Origin: Mycobacterium barrassiae
GTDB taxonomy: Bacteria; Actinomycetota; Actinomycetes; Mycobacteriales; Mycobacteriaceae
Assembly: GCF_025822765.1 (NCBI RefSeq)
Contig: NZ_JACKUK010000026.1
Location: forward strand, 62,001 to 126,000
DNA: 64,000 nt
Direction: 5' to 3'
Shown piece by piece: positions 58,396-64,000 of this stretch. Every line of letters starts with the position of its first letter. Position 1 is the first letter of the stretch. The translations under genes were made by a program, and so were the position numbers. The notes under the pieces were generated by a model that was not told where the DNA came from, made no database searches, and was given only the letters and a program-made list of their open reading frames with translations.

Positions 58396-58656
58396 ATGGC
58401 GGCGGTGGGAGCATTCGGCACCAAGTCCGGACGAAGGTGGCGTGTGCGCTACCGAACACCGGATAAACGGCAGGCCGACAAGCGGGGATTCGTGGCTAAG
58501 CGAGACGTCTGGGCATTCGACGCAACCATCAAAGTATGAAAAGTCGTTGGCGACTTCGTATCCCCGACTGCTGGGCGAGTGACCGTAAATGAACTCGCGC
58601 GGGCGTGGCTAGACAAGTAGAAGCAATCCACAGCACCGTCCCACTACGCCGACGCC
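58396..58656 (+). pseudogene. Tyrosine recombinase (phage integrase) N-terminal remnant
   Basis: From ATG 58396 (AGGAGG upstream) the sequence reads MAAVGAFGTKSGRRW, then RVRYRTPDKRQADKRGFVAK, the usual opening of mycobacteriophage-type integrases. An in-frame TGA (58537-58539) and TAG (58618-58620) interrupt 'TIKV' stop 'KVVGDFVSPTAGRVTV' and 'NELARAWLDK' stop. The catalytic domain is missing. The frame then runs straight into the SnoaL-like sequence around 'PSHYADAYSRAW'. Confidence 0.75.
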
Positions 58657-58734
58657 TACTCTCGGGCGTGGTCGAAGGACCCCGAGGGGCTGATCGACTT
58701 CTTCGCGCCGGACGGCTCTTACACCGACGTCGCA

Positions 58735-59079
58735 ATGGGGGCGACGTACGTCGGCAAGAACGAGATCCTGCGATTCCACCGGTGGATGCTGAAGTTCTCC
58801 CCCGACTCGTTGATCGTCTTCGGCGACGCCGCTGTACAAGACGGTCTGGCATATATGGAGTGGAGCTGGAGCGGTTCGATCACCGGCCCGTTGCGACTGC
58901 CCGGAGGCAGTTACGTTGATGCCTCAGGCAAGAAGTTCGACGTCACCGGAGTTGCCCAGTGCAGGTTCAATTCTGACGGCAAGCTGACAAGTCACCGCGA
59001 CTACTGGGATATCGGATTGTTGGTCGAGCAGCTGGGAGAACGGCTCGCGGTGGCCGATCCCGATGCCGGGTCGTCCTGA
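58735..59079 (+). CDS. SnoaL-like protein, N-terminus replaced or lost
   Basis: The SnoaL/NTF2-like domain reads from 58648: AYSRAWSKDPEGLIDFFAPDG, then 'SYTDVAMGATYVG', 'LKFSPDSLIVFGDAAV', 'FDVTGVAQCRFNSDGKLTSHRDYWDIGLL'. No start codon lies between the TAG at 58618 and ATG 58735, so the translated product (114 aa) would begin inside the domain. The missing first helix is joined in frame to the integrase remnant. Likely a broken gene; polyketide-cyclase or isomerase-type function in relatives. Confidence 0.6.
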   Translation: MGATYVGKNEILRFHRWMLKFSPDSLIVFGDAAVQDGLAYMEWSWSGSITGPLRLPGGSYVDASGKKFDVTGVAQCRFNSDGKLTSHRDYWDIGLLVEQLGERLAVADPDAGSS

Positions 59080-59201
59080 CTAACTTCGTTCGCTGAGTCA
59101 CCGCGCGTGCCTTGGCTCGACCCGATGACGATTCATCGCGACTTGTCGCCCAAAGTTGTGTTCGCTGATCCGCGTTAGCGAATCCATCAGCTTTCCTTCG
59201 G

Positions 59202-59459
59202 TCATTCAGGCTCCGCCCGTTCGGGGTGGGTCCAGGGGTCGCGTAACCAATGGGCAATCCGGTCTCGGTCGGAGATCCATCCAGGATCGTCAGATCCCTC
59301 GCACAGGTCGGCCATCGTCTCCGACGCACACCAACGTCGCGCTTCGTTCCCTTCCCCGAGCACCTGCTGTTCGCCCTCATCTTGAAACCCGGGATTCCCA
59401 CCGCCTTCGGGGTCGGGCCTCCCACCGGCTTGCAGCCGATTACCAGACCTCTTCGTCAC
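59202..59459 (-). CDS. Small hypothetical protein coupled to upstream gene
   Basis: 85 aa, not recognised. The GTG start overlaps the stop of the 59456-59932 gene (GTGA), the arrangement used by true operons in this genome. The C-terminal half is acidic and Trp-rich ('CEGSDDPGWISDRDRIAHWL', 'RDPWTHPERAEPE'), while the N-terminus is Gly-rich and probably disordered. Could be a partner of the upstream protein. Confidence 0.5.
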   Translation of the reverse strand: MTKRSGNRLQAGGRPDPEGGGNPGFQDEGEQQVLGEGNEARRWCASETMADLCEGSDDPGWISDRDRIAHWLRDPWTHPERAEPE

Positions 59460-59932
59460 GTAGATGTGACCTCCACCAGACGGTCATCTTCCGTCATTCT
59501 CAGCAGTGGCTGGTCGAACGCATGCCGAATCAGCTTGACGGTGTCCATGAGGTCGTCGTACCGCTCCCAGCGAAGAAAGTTGCGGGAGCCGTCGACCCAC
59601 CCCAGCTTGTCGCCGTCGTAGTACACCTCTGCGATGAAGTACTCGGATCCGTCGGCGGACTGCACCACCCGGTAATTCCAGCCAGCGGCGCTTGCATTTG
59701 CCGACTTGCTCTCATTGGGAAGCGATGTCTCCAAACTCGCGCTTGAGCAGCCCTGCGGCGCATCCCTTTTACTCCGCGACGCCAACGCGTCAAGATAATC
59801 CTGAACGGCCTGAGAGCGCGTGTGGCCATCGGGCACTTCGCGTCCTTCGAGCCGCGCAGATGCCTTCGTATTTCTAGCGATCATGCGTTTGATCGCGCTG
59901 TCGGAGACAGTGACACTCTTCGTCCGGCGCAC
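59456..59932 (-). CDS. Hypothetical protein of the mobile element
   Basis: 158 aa, not recognised. The N-terminal half is basic and helical ('SDSAIKRMIARNTKASARLEG', 'TRSQAVQDYLDAL'); the C-terminal half is a compact domain ('YRVVQSADGSEYFIAEVYYDGDKLGWVDGSRNFLRWERYDDLMDTVKLIRHAFDQPLL') of a kind common in small mobile-element genes. A copy of the 17-bp palindromic site at 60144 lies 212 bp upstream, so the XRE protein may control it. Confidence 0.7.
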   Translation of the reverse strand: MRRTKSVTVSDSAIKRMIARNTKASARLEGREVPDGHTRSQAVQDYLDALASRSKRDAPQGCSSASLETSLPNESKSANASAAGWNYRVVQSADGSEYFIAEVYYDGDKLGWVDGSRNFLRWERYDDLMDTVKLIRHAFDQPLLRMTEDDRLVEVTST

Positions 59933-60143
59933 TAACTTGGCCTAACCGCTACGGCGCCGCGCGTGCGGGCTGTGGCCCGCTCACTTTGGAAAATCCAGGC
60001 GCGTCCACAGGCATGGCACGCCTCGCCAAAGTGTTGTCCTTCGGCAGGCACCCGCAAGGACGGATGGTCGACGTGGTTTCCTCTCTCGGAACCAACGCAG
60101 CGTCTTTTGGCCTGGACCGACCCGGCCGCAGTCATCACGCAAG

Positions 60144-60160
60144 TGTACTACTAGTAGGGC
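60144..60160. promoter_or_regulatory. 17-bp palindromic site, copy 1
   Basis: TGTACTACTAGTAGGGC on the + strand, containing the perfect palindrome CTACTAGTAG. Exact inverse of the site at 60490. It lies between the XRE gene end and the 59456-59932 gene start. Confidence 0.7.
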
Positions 60161-60203
60161 TACCGCCACCGTTTTCAACTGCCCACGACGGCGTGCCTGC
60201 TAA

Positions 60204-60455
60204 TCACGGCAGCAATTCCGCCGGCGCAACCTCTAGCGCCTCTGCAATATCGAGGAGCCGCTCGAACAGGAGGCCGCGCCGCCCGTGTTCCACGTCGATC
60301 AGCACATTTCGGGTGACACCCGATCGCAGCGCAAGCGACTCCTGAGTCATCTCTCGCGACAGCCGGACGTCACGAATTCTCGTCCCGACCTCCAGCCGCC
60401 AGGCCTCCCACTTGGCAACCCGTTCGGGGTTGTTCTGACTTGGGCGAGTCGGCAC
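60204..60455 (-). CDS. XRE-family HTH repressor
   Basis: 83 aa, almost only a helix-turn-helix domain: 'VGTRIRDVRLSREMTQESLALRSGVTRNVLIDVEHGRRGLLFERLLDIAEALEVAPAELL'. Dimeric DNA-binding repressor by family. It is divergent to the TniQ gene, with a palindromic site 34 bp upstream of its start and a second exact copy 44 bp beyond its stop. XRE regulators occur in some Tn7-like and CAST elements, where they limit transposition; a similar role is inferred here. Confidence 0.88.
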   Translation of the reverse strand: MPTRPSQNNPERVAKWEAWRLEVGTRIRDVRLSREMTQESLALRSGVTRNVLIDVEHGRRGLLFERLLDIAEALEVAPAELLP

Positions 60456-60489
60456 CCATCAAGTAGCCAGCGGAGGCCCATCATTGTCT

Positions 60490-60506
60490 GCCCTACTAGT
60501 AGTACA
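60490..60506. promoter_or_regulatory. 17-bp palindromic site, copy 2 (XRE/TniQ divergent promoter)
   Basis: GCCCTACTAGTAGTACA on the + strand, the exact reverse complement of 60144-60160. Sits between the divergent XRE (start 60455) and TniQ (start 60559) genes, where a repressor could control both. Confidence 0.75.
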
Positions 60507-60558
60507 TTGAGTATTACGCCGCACCTCACACGCGGCGGCTTACCGAGGTCACGGGATC

Positions 60559-62238
60559 ATGCCGGCGGAACTGGGCTTATTACCAACCAGGGTTTCTCTG
60601 GGCCACGACGAAGCACTCGATAGTTTTCTCGAGCGCCTCACCCGAGCCAACGATCTCGAGCCTCAGCACATCCTGGCTGCGCTCCGCGGCGGCGAAGGCG
60701 CACCCCATACGACGCTCGCGTTCTTCATGACGGCACCCACCGACACAGTGCTCGCGCGAATCGAAAGGCTCAGCGGTACTCCTGTCGAGCGACTTCGAAA
60801 TGCCACTCTCACGCGCTTCTACGCAGGACGGCCTCTGCACCTCGACGCCCTTGATCCGCTAAACCGGCACAGCTATCGCAAGGTCGTGGTTCAGGGATGG
60901 TTTCCTTCTTTCGGCACGCAAGTCTGTCCCTTATGCGTTGCGCAGCAGGGAATCTGGCGTATTAATTGGCGATTGCCGATCGTGGCCGCGTGCATCCATC
61001 ACGGCACCTATCTGACCACCGAATGTGGCGGCTGTGGCCAACGGTTTCGGAGCCACCGGTACTGGGCATTGCGCCCGGTGCTCGGACCGACGCAACCATG
61101 CGGCAACTCTGTCGCCTTGCGGCGGCCCTGTCTCCACTCGGTACTCACACACACTTCTGAGCCAGCAGACGCCCTTGTGCTCGCTTGCACTCAGTCCGTC
61201 CATCGCGCGATGGACGGACAGACGGAGAACATGTTCGGCGCACCCGTCGACCCTCGTACCTATCTCGCCGAACTCCGCAATCTCGCAACACTTTTGCTGC
61301 ATCTAGGAACGAGGGCATCAGCCGATCCTTCAGTCTCATGGGCGCGCGATTTGCGTGATGAGGCGCAGGCAAGGTCCAACATGGTTCGTGGAGCTCGTTG
61401 GGGCTTCAGTCCCCCGCACAGGGCCAGGGTTCGCGGATCCGTCCTCGGATGTGCCTACGAAATTCTGATGCAAAGGGATCTCGACTCTGGGGGTGCCCGG
61501 TTTCGTGAGTGGATTCGCTTTCTCGAAGACGAGAAGAACGGTCCCGCCGTCTGGCTCATTAATCGCACCAAGAGATCGCCGACGATGCAGCAATTGATCG
61601 CCGCGGCTACATCCGATCGCCGCGATGTGGGTCGAAGACTCGACCGCGGTCATCATTGTCGGAGGATTCAACCATCTGCGATACCCCAAATGATCGATGT
61701 CGGCATCTATCGCCAACTTTTCACCGGCATGCTTGGCGGCTACGAACACACCGGCCGGCTCTATGTGTCGCTATGTATGGTGAGAGCGATTGTCTCAGTG
61801 GAGAACTGGGCTGATGCAGCTGTCAGAATTGGGTTGCCACCCGATGTTGGCTCGCGTACCTCACGCGCCGCGCGTGCGCGGATGCGTGCAACGCCGGAGG
61901 ATCTTCAACGCTCTATCGATCTGGCGCTGAACACCATTCCCGTGAGCAGAGACTTTCGTGCTGTCGAAGCGCGGGTGCGTGTGCTGGCCGGAGACCCCGA
62001 ACACTGGTACCCCGCTTGGCGCCTGTCGACCACTCCCGCGCGGCGGTCTGACCTGTTGGTCTACGCCGTCACGTGGATGTGGTGCGAGGTGGCACAAGGC
62101 TGTCTCGACATCAGTCCGGCGTGGGCTGTGCCACCTTGCCATCGCATCAAGGTCGGCTATCGCGCCTTTCGTGACCGACTGCCGGTCGGAGCCCAGGATT
62201 CGCTGCGCCGACTCGTTCTTCCGGGCCCAGCGTGTTGA
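60559..62238 (+). CDS. tniQ: TniQ-family transposition protein
   Basis: 559 aa. N-terminal 'DEALDSFLERLTRAN' is the TniQ opening; the zinc-finger part has Cys 123/126 ('CPLC'), then 'AACIHHGTYLTTECGGCG' with His and Cys 156/159. The long C-terminal part is of unknown structure. In Tn5053- and Tn7-type elements TniQ/TnsD selects the target. Here it is convergent to the tniA-tniB genes and its last 92 bp overlap the 3' end of the TniB-type gene on the other strand. Confidence 0.85.
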   Translation: MPAELGLLPTRVSLGHDEALDSFLERLTRANDLEPQHILAALRGGEGAPHTTLAFFMTAPTDTVLARIERLSGTPVERLRNATLTRFYAGRPLHLDALDPLNRHSYRKVVVQGWFPSFGTQVCPLCVAQQGIWRINWRLPIVAACIHHGTYLTTECGGCGQRFRSHRYWALRPVLGPTQPCGNSVALRRPCLHSVLTHTSEPADALVLACTQSVHRAMDGQTENMFGAPVDPRTYLAELRNLATLLLHLGTRASADPSVSWARDLRDEAQARSNMVRGARWGFSPPHRARVRGSVLGCAYEILMQRDLDSGGARFREWIRFLEDEKNGPAVWLINRTKRSPTMQQLIAAATSDRRDVGRRLDRGHHCRRIQPSAIPQMIDVGIYRQLFTGMLGGYEHTGRLYVSLCMVRAIVSVENWADAAVRIGLPPDVGSRTSRAARARMRATPEDLQRSIDLALNTIPVSRDFRAVEARVRVLAGDPEHWYPAWRLSTTPARRSDLLVYAVTWMWCEVAQGCLDISPAWAVPPCHRIKVGYRAFRDRLPVGAQDSLRRLVLPGPAC

Positions 62239-63334
62239 GATCAGGCACGCGTGCGCTCTTCTGGCGGCGGCGCCGCGTCTGCGCCGATGACTCAGTGCGG
62301 CGGCGCTCCGCCTCCGCTGCAGTCTCATGAATTGCACGCTTGCTCAGGGTGATCGCTTTGAGGTGATCCACGCTGATCCGGTATGAGCCATCCGCAATGG
62401 CCGCAATGGTCGCTCGACTGACTAGCTTTCGTAAGTCGCCAACGTAGCCCTGCGTGCGAAACCAAAGTTCGCCGGCCAGCTTCAGGAAGAGCATCCCCGG
62501 CCGACCCGCGGGCAGGTGTGGCAGCACCAATCTTTCGAGATCACGTACGACACGTTGCCATTCGACTTGTTCTTCCTCGGTATCTACGCCGTAGGGTGTG
62601 ACGGAAAACTCCGTTAATCGACATGCGATCTGCGGGTCGTTCACCAGGTCGCCGTTTGCGAGGTTGGCTCCGACCAGAACGAGCGTGGCGCTCGAGACCT
62701 GACCGAGTTTGGTGTTGATGCTCTTGATGTGGTCTAGAACATCGCGCCCGCTCTTGGAGTCGGTTTTCAGGAGGTGCGCGTCGTCCATGACGATGATCTG
62801 GGTGCGGTGCAGGCGTAGTCCGTGCATCGCTCGATGAGTGAGATCGCGTGTGAGGCCGGTGCTCGCGAGGTTGAAGCCATTGAGCAACTCGGTGGTCACG
62901 TCCTTGACTTTGGCGGCCGAACCCAGGTCGATCCAAATCACGGGACATAGGTCAGCTTCGACGCCGTCCGATGGATAGTGGACGGGGCGCCCGCGACGGT
63001 CGTGCGGCGCATCTCGGGTCCATTCCAAATATCGTCTCTGCGCCCACCGCAGCATGAACGTGCTCTTACCGACATAGTTCGGCCCGGTTAACACGACGAT
63101 CTGTTTGGCGCCTGGGCCTTCCAGCATGTTGTCCCGGACGGTCCGGTCCAGGGCGTGCTCGATCTCGGTGAATGCCGCAGTCGGGAGGTAGAGACGGGCG
63201 AGCCACGCCTCGAGTTGCTCGATATAAGCATGTCGCGCTTGGTCTGACATGGCGTTCAGCTGCTTGGACGATCGGCTGGGAGGCGCGTGCGGTAGCTCTT
63301 GGATGCTGTTGTCGTGCCACTCCTGCGAGTCCAT
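62147..63334 (-). CDS. tniB: TniB-type AAA+ ATPase
   Basis: 395 aa. Walker A 'GPNYVGKST' at residues 84-92, Walker B 'IIVMDDAH' at 180-187, and a sensor region 'LVLVGANLAN'. The C-terminal 40 residues are basic and low complexity ('RRRTESSAQTRRRRQKSARV'). TniB/TnsC-type ATPases bind target DNA and activate the transposase. Starts 3 bp after the transposase stop on the same strand; the overlap with tniQ at 62147-62238 is antisense. Confidence 0.85.
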   Translation of the reverse strand: MDSQEWHDNSIQELPHAPPSRSSKQLNAMSDQARHAYIEQLEAWLARLYLPTAAFTEIEHALDRTVRDNMLEGPGAKQIVVLTGPNYVGKSTFMLRWAQRRYLEWTRDAPHDRRGRPVHYPSDGVEADLCPVIWIDLGSAAKVKDVTTELLNGFNLASTGLTRDLTHRAMHGLRLHRTQIIVMDDAHLLKTDSKSGRDVLDHIKSINTKLGQVSSATLVLVGANLANGDLVNDPQIACRLTEFSVTPYGVDTEEEQVEWQRVVRDLERLVLPHLPAGRPGMLFLKLAGELWFRTQGYVGDLRKLVSRATIAAIADGSYRISVDHLKAITLSKRAIHETAAEAERRRTESSAQTRRRRQKSARVPDLNTLGPEERVGAANPGLRPAVGHERRDSRP

Positions 63335-63337
63335 TGC

Positions 63338-64000
63338 CTACTCGGTTTCCAGCAAGTTGTCCCACGCCCGCCTGATCGACGAAGTCGGCAACGTCCGCGG
63401 TGCGATGCTGCGCACGGGATTGGCGCGTTCCTGGGCGGCTTCTGCCTCGGCATGATCGTTACGCGACTGTTCGACCCGTTGTGCCGCAGCAGCCGTCTTG
63501 CGTCGATCCGCTTTCGATCTTGCCGACGTGAGTTCGCCGAGTTCGTTGATGATCAGTTGGGTTGTCAATCCGCGCTTGAACACATGGTTGCCGCCGCGAC
63601 GTCTGATCTTCCGGCAGAGCTCATCGAGGATGACATCGGTCATCGGTGCGTCGGCTTTACTACGGCCGACCCACTCGATTGGCTCGATCCTGTCGGTGGA
63701 TTCGTCATGAAACCATATGCGGGAGAGATCGTTTGGATCGTAGAAGAACGGCGCAGCCCGGTCCTTCTCGCGGAATCGGCCCACCTCGACATAGCGCAAC
63801 GGCTCGAAGACAAGCGGATTTTCGTATCGGAGATTGGAGAATTCCACTCCCGCTGGTCCGATGGTGCCCCACTTGATAGGTAGAAATTGGTAGATCAGGT
63901 CGTGCCGCTGGGGGACGTCGATACGACCAGTGGCTTCGACCATGACGTCCCATAGATCGAGTGGACACATCTTGGCGGCCTCGACGCCCGGTTGGATGAG
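63338..64000 (-). CDS. tniA: TniA / Mu-type transposase, C-terminal part (runs off the window)
   Basis: At least 221 residues of the C-terminus; the frame is open to base 64000. 'DLIYQFLPIKWGTIGPAGVEF' and 'FFYDPNDLSRIWFHDE' match the beta-barrel (Mu-transposase C) domain of TniA/TnsB/MuA transposases; a basic coiled-coil-like tail ('SKADRRKTAAAAQRVEQSR') follows. The DDE catalytic core lies outside. An ATG at 63970 is internal and not the true start. Confidence 0.82.
   Translation of the reverse strand, partial: LIQPGVEAAKMCPLDLWDVMVEATGRIDVPQRHDLIYQFLPIKWGTIGPAGVEFSNLRYENPLVFEPLRYVEVGRFREKDRAAPFFYDPNDLSRIWFHDESTDRIEPIEWVGRSKADAPMTDVILDELCRKIRRRGGNHVFKRGLTTQLIINELGELTSARSKADRRKTAAAAQRVEQSRNDHAEAEAAQERANPVRSIAPRTLPTSSIRRAWDNLLETE

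Noticed and set aside
60559-64000. Reading the transposon as a CRISPR-associated transposon
   Set aside because: TniQ and an XRE regulator fit, but no cas gene or repeat array is visible; the region right of the window would have to show one.

Overview
The window is high-GC actinobacterial DNA. FadD/FadE/EchA-type genes, P450s, a WS/DGAT acyltransferase, a HAD-PlsC fusion next to PlsB, and a MenB-like protein very close to the mycobacterial one as I remember it all point to a fast-growing environmental Mycobacterium (Mycolicibacterium). No rRNA, tRNA or CRISPR was seen. Identifications come from reading motifs and from memory of families; no search was run.

Region 1 (1-7986, + strand) is one tightly overlapping operon for meta-cleavage of an aromatic acid: amidohydrolase (5' cut by the window edge), class III extradiol dioxygenase, C-C bond hydrolase, Rieske dioxygenase alpha and beta, dihydrodiol dehydrogenase, and the hydratase, acylating acetaldehyde dehydrogenase and aldolase that yield pyruvate and acetyl-CoA. 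The gene set resembles a p-cumate-type pathway. Region 2 (7987-11544, - strand) holds two overlapping LuxR-type regulators followed by a membrane operon: a 6-TM protein and orphan cytochrome-oxidase-like subunits III and IV. It is flanked on the far side by a degenerate copy of the aldolase 3' end (11591-11748), so the module sits between direct repeats. Region 3 (11738-16794, - strand) carries glycogen phosphorylase, a P450 and an acyl-CoA dehydrogenase.

Region 4 (16966-39118) is an acyl-CoA catabolic island. A four-gene operon (CoA ligase, SDR, enoyl-CoA hydratase, acyl-CoA dehydrogenase) is broken by an in-frame TGA and by a frameshift. Next come an acyl-CoA dehydrogenase/TetR pair behind a long perfect inverted repeat, a lipase-like hydrolase with an SDR, and an operon luxR-luxR-menB-like-qor whose two regulators are paralogues of those in region 2. 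Further on are a reductase/hydratase pair, a ligase/dehydrogenase/ligase operon, a GntR (FadR-type) regulator, a MaoC protein and a BadI-like ring hydrolase. Copies of a GGTCTnACC-type dyad lie before most of these transcription units, before the GntR gene itself, and before the valine genes of region 7. This suggests one locally encoded regulon, possibly for alicyclic-acid ring opening.

Region 5 (39228-46841) is lipid related: PlsB, HAD-PlsC, an alcohol dehydrogenase, an alpha/beta hydrolase, WS/DGAT and a small unknown protein. Region 6 (47165-52867, + strand) is an operon of P450, aldehyde dehydrogenase, PDR/VanB-type reductase, Rieske oxygenase and a second member of the 6-TM family of region 2. 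Region 7 (52909-57752) is valine catabolism: mmsB, acyl-CoA dehydrogenase, mmsA and a divergent 3-hydroxyisobutyryl-CoA hydrolase-like gene.

Region 8 (57753-64000) is mobile DNA. It has a phage-integrase remnant joined in frame to a SnoaL-like gene, then part of a Tn5053/Tn7-like transposon: the C-terminal part of a TniA-type transposase running off the window, a TniB-type ATPase, a convergent TniQ, an XRE repressor and two small coupled genes. Two exact, inverted 17-bp palindromic sites bracket the XRE gene and probably form its operators.
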